From: CAYXAA01 sp964462985
GTDB lineage: Bacteria; Pseudomonadota; Alphaproteobacteria; Rhizobiales; Stappiaceae
Reading direction: 5' to 3'
Assembly (NCBI GenBank): GCA_964462985.1
Contig: CAYXAA010000035.1
Coordinates: forward strand, 1 to 47,386
Length of the DNA: 47,386 nucleotides
In this document: positions 24,583 to 33,216 of the stretch, in pieces
How the letters are laid out: the number at the start of each line of letters is the position of its first letter
Position numbering within the stretch: the stretch's first letter is position 1
Made by a program: the position numbers and the translations under genes
The notes under the pieces: generated by a model
Told to the model about the DNA's origin: nothing
Database searches by the model: none
The model's input: only the letters and a program-made list of their open reading frames with translations

Positions 24583-24867
24583 CGCGTTGAGGCTAAGCCC
24601 GGAAGGCGGGGGTCAATCGCAAGACCGCACTGTCGTCCCGGGCTCCCACCCTCCGTAGGGGAGCGGCAGCTTCGTTGCTCATAGAGTAAGCCTGATTTGC
24701 GGCTTCGCCCCCTCCCGTCAGCGAGGTCGTCCTCGAAACGCCGGTAATAGCGTGCCTGGCGCCCCGAGCCCGCCTGATCTAGGCGACTGGTTGTGCTGCC
24801 CCATACCCCTCCTTGACGGGCCGCTACAAAGCAGGAACCCTCTTTGCTTCCCCAGAGGCAGCAGGAC
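24583..24867. other. Intergenic stretch between secA and nucleotide cyclase
   Basis: About 285 bases without a convincing gene, terminator or promoter. A TTGACG at about 24814 could be a -35, but no -10 follows. Confidence 0.5.
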
Positions 24868-26082
24868 ATGATCACCACACCGGCGCTTGAGGCGATCGAA
24901 GATTGGCTGATCCAGGAGGCGCTTGGAGCGCCGCATCTGCCTGACATGTTCGCCGGCATGTGCGAACGCATGCGAGCGGCCGGGATCACGGTCGATCGCG
25001 CGCTACTCGGCTGGGTGACGCTGCACCCGCTGTTCCGGGCGGAGACAGCCGTGTGGCATGCAGAGGGCGGCGTCAAGCACGCGCAGCACCGCCACGACAC
25101 CGAGGAAGACGACGCGGGCTGGCTGCAAAGCCCGATCCGGGCTGTCCTACAGTCCGGCGAAAGCCGGCTGCGGCGCCGGCTCGCTCACGCCAATGCCGAG
25201 CTTGACTATCCGGTCTGCCATCAACTCAGGGACGAGGGTTTCACTGACTATCTCCTGCTCGCGACCTATTTCGATCTCTCCGCATCCAGAATCTATGCCG
25301 AAAAGTCCGGAATCATCGTCACGTGGGCAACCCGCGCAGCTGGAGGCTTCGACGATGAGGCAGTTGACCAGATCGAGTATCTCCAGGCCCGGCTGGCGCT
25401 GGCCTGCCGAGCCAACATCCAGTCGCGGGTGGCGGCGACGATTGCCGATACCTACCTCGGCCACCGCGCCGGGCAGCGTGTGCTCTCTGGCCAGATCCGC
25501 CATGGCGACGGTGAGATCATCGATGCGGTGATCTTTTATTGCGACCTGCGCGATTCGACCGCGATCGCCGAAAAACTCGGGCCCGAACGCTATCTCCGGC
25601 ATCTCAACGCCTATTTCGATGCCACGGCCGGAGCCGTTTCGGCCGAAGGCGGCGAGATCCTCGACTTCATTGGCGATGCCGTGCTTGCGGTGTTCCCGAC
25701 CGATCTCGGTGGCTTCGAGGCCGCAACCCGGCGGGCGCTGTGTGCACTGGACAGCGTCAGGACCCGCATCTGCGCGGCAAACGGCTACGGCGAGGCCCCG
25801 CTGCGCTGCGGCGTCGCCCTATCGGCGGGACGGGTGATGTTTGGAAACATCGGCATCGCCGACCGACTGACCTTTTCGGTGATCGGCCAGACGGTGAACG
25901 CCGCAGCAAGGATCGAGGCGCTGACGAAGACGGTGGCCCTTGCGGCCACGCAGGAGTGCTCGGCACTGGTCACCGCGGAGATCGCCGCTGTCGCTCCGCA
26001 GGCCTTCACCAGCGCAGGCCGCTTCGTACTTGAGGGGTTTGCCGAGCCGGTCGAACTCTACCGGCCGACCAACGGCCAGTGA
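24868..26082 (+). CDS. Class III adenylate/guanylate cyclase domain protein
   Basis: A 404-residue soluble protein. The N-terminal half (1-200) is a helical region without a recognised sensor motif, though WVTLHPLFRAET and DEGFTDYLLLATYFDLSASRIYAEKSG recur in related alphaproteobacterial cyclases. The C-terminal half is a class III cyclase homology domain. Metal-binding aspartates are Asp226 (CDLRDST) and Asp270 (FIGDAVLAVFP). Asn344 and Arg348 (VNAAAR) are the transition-state pair. Where class IIIb enzymes carry the purine-selecting Lys and Thr, this protein has Asp266 and Ser337, so activity and substrate are uncertain. A TTG at 24844 is an alternative start. A candidate terminator overlaps the stop codon. 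Confidence 0.88.
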   Translation: MITTPALEAIEDWLIQEALGAPHLPDMFAGMCERMRAAGITVDRALLGWVTLHPLFRAETAVWHAEGGVKHAQHRHDTEEDDAGWLQSPIRAVLQSGESRLRRRLAHANAELDYPVCHQLRDEGFTDYLLLATYFDLSASRIYAEKSGIIVTWATRAAGGFDDEAVDQIEYLQARLALACRANIQSRVAATIADTYLGHRAGQRVLSGQIRHGDGEIIDAVIFYCDLRDSTAIAEKLGPERYLRHLNAYFDATAGAVSAEGGEILDFIGDAVLAVFPTDLGGFEAATRRALCALDSVRTRICAANGYGEAPLRCGVALSAGRVMFGNIGIADRLTFSVIGQTVNAAARIEALTKTVALAATQECSALVTAEIAAVAPQAFTSAGRFVLEGFAEPVELYRPTNGQ

Positions 26083-26094
26083 CGGGCCGTTCTT
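26071..26094 (+). terminator. Candidate terminator of the cyclase gene
   Basis: AACGGCC (26071-26077) pairs with GGCCGTT (26085-26091) around a 7-base loop, and TTCTT follows. The stem overlaps the cyclase stop codon. The short T-run makes this moderate. Confidence 0.4.
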
Positions 26095-26128
26095 GAAGGC
26101 CGTCGCCAGAAGCGACAGCGGCTCCGCC

Positions 26129-26740
26129 CTACAAGACCACCACCTTGGCGCCGACCTTCACCCGGTCGTAGAGGTCGATCACGTCTTCGTTGAGCATGCG
26201 GATGCAGCCCGAGGATACGGCCGAACCGATCGACCAATCCTCGTTGGTGCCGTGAATGCGGTACTCGGTAGCGCCCAGGTAGAGGGCGCGGGCTCCGAGC
26301 GGGTTCTTTGGGCCTCCGGGCATATAGGCCGGCAGCTTGCGACCGTTCTTGCGCTCGCGGGCGATCATCTCCGGTGGCGGCGTCCAACCCGGCCACTGCG
26401 CCTTGCGGCTCACCTTTTGGGTCCCGGACCAGGTAAAGCCCTCGCGGCCCACGCCAATGCCATATCGCACCGCCTTGCCTTCTGGCAGGACGTAGAACAG
26501 CTGGCGGCGATCGGTATCGACCACGATCGTGCCGGGCGCCTCGCTGGTGCGGTAGCGCACGACCTTGCGCTTGTACCTCTCACGGGCGATCGCCCCCGCC
26601 GCACCCGGCGTGATCTTGTAAGACACCCAGGACTTGGTTGTGGGATCGAAGAAGCCTTGGCTCGGCTCCATGGCGAGCGCCGGGCCCGAGGCCGCGGCGA
26701 ACGCGATCGCCATGACCAGGAACGCAGATTTCAGTCTCAT
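26129..26740 (-). CDS. L,D-transpeptidase (YkuD domain), exported
   Basis: These periplasmic enzymes make 3-3 peptidoglycan cross-links or attach proteins to peptidoglycan, with a cysteine nucleophile. The 203-residue protein has a signal peptide (1-23, AFLVMAIAFAAASGPALA), a short spacer and a YkuD domain from about residue 70 (IVVDTDRRQLFYVLPEGKAVRYGIGVGREGF). The catalytic region has His163 (YRIHGTNEDWSIG) and Cys179 in SSGCIRM. Length and motifs are intact. ATG 26740 is preceded by GGGGGGACC; a longer frame reaches 26860 but would bury the signal peptide. It is convergent with the cyclase gene, and the sugar kinase gene lies 127 bases upstream on the same strand. Confidence 0.93.
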   Translation of the reverse strand: MRLKSAFLVMAIAFAAASGPALAMEPSQGFFDPTTKSWVSYKITPGAAGAIARERYKRKVVRYRTSEAPGTIVVDTDRRQLFYVLPEGKAVRYGIGVGREGFTWSGTQKVSRKAQWPGWTPPPEMIARERKNGRKLPAYMPGGPKNPLGARALYLGATEYRIHGTNEDWSIGSAVSSGCIRMLNEDVIDLYDRVKVGAKVVVL

Positions 26741-26867
26741 GTCGATGGTCCCCCCGGAGGACAAATCCGGCCGTGCGGCGCTCCCGGAGGCCAGATCCAT
26801 CCTCAAATGCCAAATCGCGCTCTTTCTAGCAAAAACCGCAATCGACGCCAGAGGTCTCACGTCGATT

Positions 26868-27788
26868 TCACGGCGTTGTCCGGAGGAAAGCCTCTACGGC
26901 GGCGCGGTCTGGAATCGGGGCCACGGCACCATAACCCTGGACCGAGAGAGCGGCGGCGGCGTTGGCGTAAGCCGCGGCGCGGAATGGGTCGCCGGTTGCC
27001 AGATATTCCGCCAGGAATGCGCCGTCGAACGCGTCGCCGGCTCCCGTGGCATCGACCGCCGCGACCTGATAGGGCTCGATTCGCTCCTGGCGGCCCGGGG
27101 TTGCGACATGGACCCCCTTGTCACCCAGCGTCAGAGCCACGATGCCGACACCGAGGTCGAGATAAAACCGGACGATATCCTGGGGAGTCGACAAGCCGGT
27201 GAGTAGCATGGCGTCGTCAAGGCCCGGCAACAGGATGTCAGCCTTCTCGGCGGTGGCGTGGATGATGGCCCGGGCCCTATCGAGCGGCCATAGCTTGAGC
27301 CGCAGGTTGGTGTCATAGGAAACGAAACCCTCCGAAAGCTTGACCTGATCAATCGCGGCGAACACTGCGTCGCAGGCCGAGGATGAGATCGCCTGGCTGA
27401 TCGCCGAGACGTGCAGCCCTTTGGCATCGGCGAGAGCAGTGGCCGGCAGTTCGGATGGTGTCATGAGGCTCGCAGCCGATCCGGCGCGACGGTAGGAGAA
27501 CTCGTGCCCCTCAGGCCCGTGAGTGACGAAATAAAGTCCAGTTGGCGCGTCGGCGTTGCGCCGGACGTGATCGATGGAGACGCCTTCGCGGGTCCACAGG
27601 TCGCACAACATGTCGCCGAAGACGTCGGTCCCGACGGCGCTGATGTAGCCGGTAGGAACGCCCTGTCGCGCTGCGGCGATCGCCACGTTAGAGGTATCGC
27701 CGCCAAACCCTTGTAAAAACCGGCCGTCGTCCTCACTCTGATTGAACTCGACCATAGCCTCACCGAGACACAACAGATCGATCGCCAA
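26868..27788 (-). CDS. PfkB family sugar kinase, 2-keto-3-deoxygluconate kinase-like
   Basis: A 306-residue ribokinase-fold kinase. It opens with LLCLGEAMVEFNQ and GFGGDTSNVAIAAARQG, the N-terminal signature of KDG kinases and fructokinases. The C-terminal PfkB signature DATGAGDAFDGAFLAEYLA holds the catalytic Asp and anion hole. Subfamily features (GEAMVEFNQ, FSYRRAGSAASLM) favour 2-keto-3-deoxygluconate, the substrate that feeds the Entner-Doudoroff pathway, but this is not proven. The start is TTG at 27788, five bases after GGAGG. Immediately upstream is a perfect 14-base palindrome, a likely operator. The gene stands alone on its strand. Confidence 0.88.
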   Translation of the reverse strand: MAIDLLCLGEAMVEFNQSEDDGRFLQGFGGDTSNVAIAAARQGVPTGYISAVGTDVFGDMLCDLWTREGVSIDHVRRNADAPTGLYFVTHGPEGHEFSYRRAGSAASLMTPSELPATALADAKGLHVSAISQAISSSACDAVFAAIDQVKLSEGFVSYDTNLRLKLWPLDRARAIIHATAEKADILLPGLDDAMLLTGLSTPQDIVRFYLDLGVGIVALTLGDKGVHVATPGRQERIEPYQVAAVDATGAGDAFDGAFLAEYLATGDPFRAAAYANAAAALSVQGYGAVAPIPDRAAVEAFLRTTP

Positions 27789-27802
27789 GTCTTCCTCCGG
27801 AT

Positions 27803-27816
27803 TTAAATCGATTTAA
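27803..27816. promoter_or_regulatory. Perfect palindrome, candidate operator of the sugar kinase
   Basis: TTAAATCGATTTAA is an exact 14-base palindrome centred on CG, lying next to the Shine-Dalgarno of the kinase gene in an otherwise GC-rich region. Palindromes with a central CG are typical of LacI-family operators. No LacI-type regulator is encoded in the window. Confidence 0.55.
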
Positions 27817-28032
27817 GATCCCATCTCCCGGTCGCTTCGTGCTGTCCAGCCGTACGCAGAATGTCGCCCCGGGCGATGAGCCCCTCGCAGATCGCGCCAC
27901 ACTATGGCACAAGTCCCAGCTTGCAGCATGAGCCGAAGGCAGGGCCGCCCATGGAGACGGGCTACGGCCGCCAAGGACGAGGTCACGGATCGCATATTGA
28001 TCCGCAAGACCCGCGCAACCGGGATTGACACC

Positions 28033-28836
28033 ATGGACATCGAGCCCCGCATCGAACCGCTTCCTTTCGTCGACCGCGGCCCCGATCGTCAGGACGGGAC
28101 GCCGAAAAACCGCGCCCCGATCGTGTTTCTCCACGGCTTTGGCGGCGACAGCCTAACCTGGGTAAACATTCAGACCGGGCTTCAGGCGCGCCGCCGCACG
28201 ATCGCCTTCGACCTGCCGGGCCACGGCAAGGCGCTCGGCTGGCCGAGGATCGGCAACGCCGGTGTATCAGCCAAGGCAGTTGCGGCCTCGCTCGACGCAC
28301 TCACGCTCGACCGGGTGCACCTGGTCGGCCATTCCATGGGAGGGGCCGTTGCCTGCTTGGTGGCGCTGAAGGCGCCCGAGCGCATCGCCAGCCTGACGTT
28401 GCTGGCGCCAGGCGGCTTCGGCCCGGAAATCAACCACAAGCTCCTGCGTCGCTACGCGGCCGCAACCGAGCCACATGAGCTGGAAGTGCTGCTCGAGCAG
28501 TTCTTCGGATGGGAATTCGAGTTGCCGCGGATGCTGGTCCGCCATGCAGCCGAGATGCGCGCTAAGCCCGGCGCCAGCGAAACGCTGCAGGCCATCGTCG
28601 AGGAGATCATCGACGGAAACGTGCAGAAGACGCTGCCGCTCGACGGCCTCGCCGACCTTGGCCTACCCATTCGCGTCATCTGGGGTACCCAGGATCGAGT
28701 GCTGCCGACCCGGCAGTCGCACCGGTTGCCCGGCGTCATCGCTACCCACGTCTTCGAGCGCGTCGGCCACATGCCGCATCTTGAGGTTCCCCAAGCGGTT
28801 ATCCGCCTGATCCGCGAGACCGCCGCCGCGGAATAG
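28033..28836 (+). CDS. Alpha/beta hydrolase, AcoC-like
   Basis: A 267-residue alpha/beta hydrolase. It shows the oxyanion-hole motif FLHGFGGDSLTW, the nucleophile elbow VGHSMGGAVA, an acid segment VIWGTQDRVLP, and the catalytic histidine in RVGHMPHLEVPQ. It resembles the hydrolase domain fused to lipoyl acyltransferases in acetoin dehydrogenase operons, but there is no lipoyl domain or dehydrogenase partner here. The start is doubtful: I chose ATG 28033, with no good Shine-Dalgarno. The frame is open to an ATG at 27904, whose extra 43 residues (SRRQGRPWRRATAAKDEVTD...) look unlike a hydrolase and faintly like the start of a TetR regulator. The substrate is unknown. Confidence 0.8.
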   Translation: MDIEPRIEPLPFVDRGPDRQDGTPKNRAPIVFLHGFGGDSLTWVNIQTGLQARRRTIAFDLPGHGKALGWPRIGNAGVSAKAVAASLDALTLDRVHLVGHSMGGAVACLVALKAPERIASLTLLAPGGFGPEINHKLLRRYAAATEPHELEVLLEQFFGWEFELPRMLVRHAAEMRAKPGASETLQAIVEEIIDGNVQKTLPLDGLADLGLPIRVIWGTQDRVLPTRQSHRLPGVIATHVFERVGHMPHLEVPQAVIRLIRETAAAE

Positions 28837-28849
28837 AGCAGCGATTCGA

Positions 28850-30031
28850 TCACCCGGCGAGCAGATCCTCGCGCCATGGCTCCCCGATCGCCCTGCGCGC
28901 TTTCATGTGGGAGCGCGGATGGTTGACGCTGTCGACGGCGATGAGCCGTCCGCCGCCCAAGTATGCGACATAAAACGATCCAGCGACTGGATCGCCGACC
29001 AGCCGCACCTCGTCGTGCTCCTGGGACAGGCCGGCGATCTGCAACTTGGTTGCATACTGATCCGACCAAAACCATGGGACCGGATCATAGGCCGCCGGGC
29101 GGCCGCACAGATCCTGGGCGGCGGCCTTGGCCTGGTCGATTGCGTTCTGCACGCTCTCCAGCCGGATCGAACGGCGGTAGCGCCCCGAAGGGAACCGGGC
29201 GCAGTCTCCGATGGCATGTATGTGCGGCACGGAGGTGCGGCCGACGGCATCGACCAGGATGCCATCGTCCACGGCAAGGCCCGCGGCGGCGGCAAGTTTG
29301 TCGTTCGGCGCCGCCCCGACGGCAACCAGTACGGTCGCGACCGGCAGCCGCGAACCATCGTCAAACACCACGGCCTCCACGGCACCATTGCCCTCGAAGC
29401 CGGCAACGCCGGTATCGAGGCGAAGGTCGACGCCGTTAGCGCGGTGAAGCTGCTCGAAGTAGGCCGCGGTTGCCGGCGCGACGGCACGCTTCATCACCCG
29501 GTCCTGCGCTTCCAGCACGGTCACCGCATGACCCATGGCGCGGGCGATCGCCGCCACCTCGAGACCGATGTAGCCCGCGCCGACGATCGCGATCCGGGTG
29601 GGGTCGCCGAGGCGGGGACGAAGCGCCCGGACGTCGGCGATGGTGCGCAGATAGACGATGCCGGGAAGGCTGGCGCCGGGAAGCGGCAGCGACCGCGCCC
29701 GCGTGCCGGTCGCCAGCACCAGGCGGTCATATTCAATCGCCGTGCCGTCGCGCAGGGTCACCGCGCGTGCGTCGGTGTCGACGGCCTCGGCCGTCACACC
29801 GCGCCGCACCTCGATCCGCTGGGTTTCATAAAACGCTGCCGGACGAAGCAGGAGCGCGTCCTCACCCACCTCGCCGGCAAGGAACTTTTTCGACAGGGGC
29901 GGCCGCTGATACGGCAATTGTGGTTCATCCCCAACCATGACGATCGCGCCCTCATGACCGCCGGCGCGAAGCGATTGCGCGAGCTGGGCTCCGGCCTGAC
30001 CAGCGCCGACAATGACGATCCTGTCCTGCAT
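28850..30031 (-). CDS. FAD-dependent NAD(P)H-ferredoxin/rubredoxin reductase-like oxidoreductase
   Basis: A 393-residue two-dinucleotide-binding flavoprotein. The FAD motif GAGQAGAQLAQSL is at about 9-21, the PYQRPPLSKKFL segment typical of ferredoxin reductases of the BphA4/PdR type follows, then LVLATGTRARSLPLPG. The NAD(P)-binding motif is IVGAGYIGLEVAAIARAMG, the second FAD contact is IHAIGDCARFP, and a reductase C-terminal domain has FWSDQYATKLQIAG. Such enzymes pass electrons to a ferredoxin serving an oxygenase or P450. No ferredoxin or oxygenase gene is nearby, so its partner is unknown. It is convergent with the hydrolase (13 bases) and stands alone. Confidence 0.9.
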   Translation of the reverse strand: MQDRIVIVGAGQAGAQLAQSLRAGGHEGAIVMVGDEPQLPYQRPPLSKKFLAGEVGEDALLLRPAAFYETQRIEVRRGVTAEAVDTDARAVTLRDGTAIEYDRLVLATGTRARSLPLPGASLPGIVYLRTIADVRALRPRLGDPTRIAIVGAGYIGLEVAAIARAMGHAVTVLEAQDRVMKRAVAPATAAYFEQLHRANGVDLRLDTGVAGFEGNGAVEAVVFDDGSRLPVATVLVAVGAAPNDKLAAAAGLAVDDGILVDAVGRTSVPHIHAIGDCARFPSGRYRRSIRLESVQNAIDQAKAAAQDLCGRPAAYDPVPWFWSDQYATKLQIAGLSQEHDEVRLVGDPVAGSFYVAYLGGGRLIAVDSVNHPRSHMKARRAIGEPWREDLLAG

Positions 30032-30155
30032 CTTCGTTCCTGAATTACCGCACCTTCCGGGCCGCTTTCCCTTATCAGTCGCAAGGAGGGTTTGGAAGGC
30101 AAGGCGGTACCGGCAGTTCCCGGCCGTCGGCGCGGAGCGTCAGGGCCGCAATGAG

Positions 30156-32210
30156 TCAGGCGGCGCGAACCTCGTCAAGGAAGACGCGCACCTCCTGGCG
30201 GATCAGCCGGGCCTGCTCGTTGAGCATGCTCGACATCTTCCGGACCGCCTCACCGGTGCTGCGGGCATGCGCGGTGGCGCGGGCAACCCGCTCCATCGCA
30301 CCGGAGCCTTCGTCCGCCCGTCCGGAGGCATTGGCGACATTCTCGGTGATCGCATGCACGGCGGCCGACTGCTGCTCGACCGAGGCGGCAACCGCGGTGG
30401 CGATGCCGTTCATCTCCTCTATGATCCTGCCAACCTCCTCGATCGCGGTTACGGCATCAGCGGAGGCCATCTGGATCGCCTCGACCTGGATTGCGATGTC
30501 CTCGGTCGCCTGTGCCGTCTCCTTGGCAAGTTCCTTGACTTCGGCGGCGACGATGGCAAAGCCGCGGCCGTGCTCACCGGCCCGAGCCGCCTCAATCGTT
30601 GCATTCAGGGCCAGCAGATTGGTCTGATTGGCGATGGTCCGGATGAGGCTCATAACCTCGCTGATGCGGTTGGCGGTGGAGGAGAGCTGGGTCATGGTCT
30701 CCGCCGTAGAGCGGGCTTCGGTGACGGCACGCGCAGCCACACCGGTTGATTTCGCCGCCTGGTCGGCGATTTCGGTGATCGAGGTTGCAAGCTCTTCGGT
30801 CGCCGCTGCTGCGGATGTAACGTTGCTCGCGGCCACGCGGACGGCGCTGCCGGCCCGCATCGCCTCGGACGCGACGTTGTCCGAAGCCGACTCCACCGCC
30901 GCGGATGCGTCGGCCAGATCACGACCGGCCTCATCGAGATTGCCAAGTACGGCTTCGACTGTTGTCTCGAACCGGCCGATCAGCTGTTCCAGCCGGGCCA
31001 CGCGGGCGTCACGGGCCGCATTGTCTGCCGCCTGGGCCTCCGCAAGGTTACGCCGCTCGCGCGCATTATCACGGAACACCCGCACGGTGGCAGCCATCGC
31101 CGCAATCTCGTTGTGGCCCTCGGCCGTCGGCAGGTCGACCTCCGTTGCACCGCCCGCCAGCGCTTCCATGGCTTCGCGCAGCCGTGCAAGAGGCACCGCG
31201 ATTGAACGACCGATCGCCAATCCCACAGCGGCAACGAGGGCCAAGACGACGACGATTACACCGCCTACGACCGCCGTCGACAGGCTGCGAACCGCCGCAA
31301 GCTCCCGTTTCGCCGCAGCCGAGCCGGCACTGGCCGCCTGCTTCAGCGCTTCCAGATTCGGCGGCAGCAGGTCGAACAGGATCTCCAAATGCTCGACGTT
31401 GGTCTCGCGCTCCGACGTCGCGGCGGTAAAGCTGTCGAAGGTCTTGCGGTAAGTGGTCATGTCGGCGACCACCTCGGATTTCACGTCGTTCGGGATTGCG
31501 ACCTTGCCGATCAGCCTTTCGTAGCGGCCAAAGGCAACTTCGAAGTTGCCGAGGGCGACATCGGTTCGATCGAGGGCAAATTCCTTTTCCGCCCGCTGGA
31601 TCTCGACCACTGCGCGAGCGAGCTTTTCCAGGTCCGGGTTTGCGCTGAAGCGCGCTTCCTTTTTCAGTCGACCCTCGACCGCTCCGGACGTCTTCGCCAG
31701 CGTGTCCCTCAGTCCCGTCGCCGAATCGAAGCCGATCCTGCTCTGGACCTGGTGCAAAGCGATGAAGGCGCTCTCAACGTCGTCCAGCGTAAGAATCACA
31801 TCGCGAACCTGGGACTGAAAGGCTGCGGCAGCCGCAAGTTGATCAATCGCCGCGGCCTGCGCCCGTGCCTCGGCCAGAATTTCGCCAAATCGCCGAATGT
31901 CGTTGACGCTCGGATTGATGAGATAATCCTTTTCGACAATCCGCATCATCTCGGCGCGTTCAAATAGCTCGCCGACGAGGGCGGCGAGGGCGGCATTGTC
32001 CTCGGCGATCTGAAAGCTTTTCTCCACCCGTTCCTGGCTCCACCAGAAGCAGATGCCGACGGCAACGAGCCCCGTCACGGTGATCGCGCTCAGCAGAAGA
32101 ATTCGGATGCGTACCGAGAGGCGACCGAATATGGTCGCGCCGGGCCCTAGGACGTTTAACTTCACGGTCTCAGACTCCACCCCGCCCCGGAAAACTTTCA
32201 GAGCGAGCAT
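30156..32210 (-). CDS. Methyl-accepting chemotaxis protein
   Basis: A 684-residue transducer. There is an unusually long cytoplasmic N-terminus (about 35 residues), transmembrane helix 1 (about 36-58, ILLLSAITVTGLVAVGICFWW) and a helical periplasmic sensor of roughly 250 residues, compatible with a helical bimodular fold. Helix 2 (about 312-334, AVVGGVIVVVLALVAAVGLAIG) and a HAMP linker follow. The signalling domain has the hairpin tip IRTIANQTNLLALNATIEAARAGE..GRGFAIVAAEVKELA. No C-terminal CheR/CheB-docking pentapeptide is seen. No che gene is in the window. The ligand is unknown. The start has only a weak Shine-Dalgarno, so the true start could lie slightly downstream. Confidence 0.92.
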   Translation of the reverse strand: MLALKVFRGGVESETVKLNVLGPGATIFGRLSVRIRILLLSAITVTGLVAVGICFWWSQERVEKSFQIAEDNAALAALVGELFERAEMMRIVEKDYLINPSVNDIRRFGEILAEARAQAAAIDQLAAAAAFQSQVRDVILTLDDVESAFIALHQVQSRIGFDSATGLRDTLAKTSGAVEGRLKKEARFSANPDLEKLARAVVEIQRAEKEFALDRTDVALGNFEVAFGRYERLIGKVAIPNDVKSEVVADMTTYRKTFDSFTAATSERETNVEHLEILFDLLPPNLEALKQAASAGSAAAKRELAAVRSLSTAVVGGVIVVVLALVAAVGLAIGRSIAVPLARLREAMEALAGGATEVDLPTAEGHNEIAAMAATVRVFRDNARERRNLAEAQAADNAARDARVARLEQLIGRFETTVEAVLGNLDEAGRDLADASAAVESASDNVASEAMRAGSAVRVAASNVTSAAAATEELATSITEIADQAAKSTGVAARAVTEARSTAETMTQLSSTANRISEVMSLIRTIANQTNLLALNATIEAARAGEHGRGFAIVAAEVKELAKETAQATEDIAIQVEAIQMASADAVTAIEEVGRIIEEMNGIATAVAASVEQQSAAVHAITENVANASGRADEGSGAMERVARATAHARSTGEAVRKMSSMLNEQARLIRQEVRVFLDEVRAA

Positions 32211-32265
32211 CGCGGGCAGGCGTTAAAAACCAATCAACTTCGGCCCGCTGCCCAGCCCATAAAGA

Positions 32266-32281
32266 ATGCACGCAGGTGCAT
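32266..32281. repeat. Inverted repeat in the MCP/DMT-transporter divergent region
   Basis: ATGCAC (32266-32271) and GTGCAT (32276-32281) form a 6-base inverted repeat around GCAG, next to a run of seven A. It lies midway between the two divergent starts and could be an operator. Confidence 0.4.
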
Positions 32282-32325
32282 AAAAAAACGCCATCAAGTC
32301 AGACATTCACCAATAGGTTATCATC

Positions 32326-33201
32326 GTGAGTACCTTTGCCGCTAAGCTCGCGCCGTGGATCTTCGTGATCCTTTGGTCGACCGGATTCATCGGATCAAAG
32401 CTTGGCGCACCTTATATTGAGCCCTTTGTCTTCCTGACTATTCGATTTTTGGTTGTCATTCTGATTCTTTCACTCGTACTTACCTTCATTGGCAATTGGA
32501 CATCGATTCGCCGCTCCACCTGGCTGCATTGCCTGATTGCCGGGCTGCTGATCCATGGCGTGTATCTCGGAGGGATTTTCTGGGTTATCGACCGCGGTAT
32601 GCCCGCCGGCGTCACGTCGCTCGTGCTTGGCCTGCAACCGTTCTTGACGGCGCTGCTCGCCGGCCCTGTCCTCGGCGAGACAATCACGAGACGGCATTGG
32701 GCGGGCCTGGCAATCGGCGCCGTCGGACTCGCTTTTGTGATCGCTCCCAAGCTTGCACTCGGCGCCGACGGCATGACGCCTGTCACCGTGGGAGTCTGCC
32801 TTGCTGCCGTCGCGGCGATCGCGGCCGGCACGGTCTATCAGAAGCGCTATGCGGCCGATGTCGGCCTGTTGCCTGGCACGACGCTGCAATATGCCGGTGC
32901 ACTCCTGTTCGTCGGCCCGCTCAGCGCCTTCGAAGCCTGGACCATCGAATGGAGCGCCGACCTCGTCTTCGCCCTGGTCTGGCTGATCGTCGTGCTGTCG
33001 ATCGGCGCAGTCTTCCTCCTCATGCTCCTGATCCGCCACGGGAGCGCCGCAAAAGTGTCGGCCCTGTTCTACCTGGTGCCAGTTGCCACTGCCGTGGAAA
33101 GCTTCTTCTTGTTTGGCGAAACGCTGTCGCACGTGCAGTTTTTGGGCATGGCCCTCGTCATCGGAGCAATGATGATGGTGCAGCGGCGGCGGTCGGTCTG
33201 A
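32326..33201 (+). CDS. DMT superfamily (EamA) transporter
   Basis: A 291-residue membrane protein with about ten hydrophobic helices in two EamA repeats. The first repeat includes PWIFVILWSTGFIGSKLGAPYIEPFVFLTIRF and SLVLGLQPFLTALLAGPVLGETITRRHW. The second has VSALFYLVPVATAVESFFLFGETLSHVQF, each ending in the GE motif of the fold. Members export metabolites such as amino acids. The substrate cannot be read from sequence. The start is GTG at 32326. It is divergent from the chemotaxis gene and convergent with the YihY gene, with 15 bases between stops; a GC stem (33183-33190 with 33202-33209) spans the junction. Confidence 0.92.
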   Translation: MSTFAAKLAPWIFVILWSTGFIGSKLGAPYIEPFVFLTIRFLVVILILSLVLTFIGNWTSIRRSTWLHCLIAGLLIHGVYLGGIFWVIDRGMPAGVTSLVLGLQPFLTALLAGPVLGETITRRHWAGLAIGAVGLAFVIAPKLALGADGMTPVTVGVCLAAVAAIAAGTVYQKRYAADVGLLPGTTLQYAGALLFVGPLSAFEAWTIEWSADLVFALVWLIVVLSIGAVFLLMLLIRHGSAAKVSALFYLVPVATAVESFFLFGETLSHVQFLGMALVIGAMMMVQRRRSV

Positions 33202-33209
33202 GCCGCCGC
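33183..33209. terminator. Possible bidirectional stem between convergent genes
   Basis: GCGGCGGC (33183-33190) pairs with GCCGCCGC (33202-33209) around an 11-base loop at the junction of two convergent genes. There is no T-run on either side, so termination is uncertain. Confidence 0.25.
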
Positions 33210-33216
33210 GCGTCGT

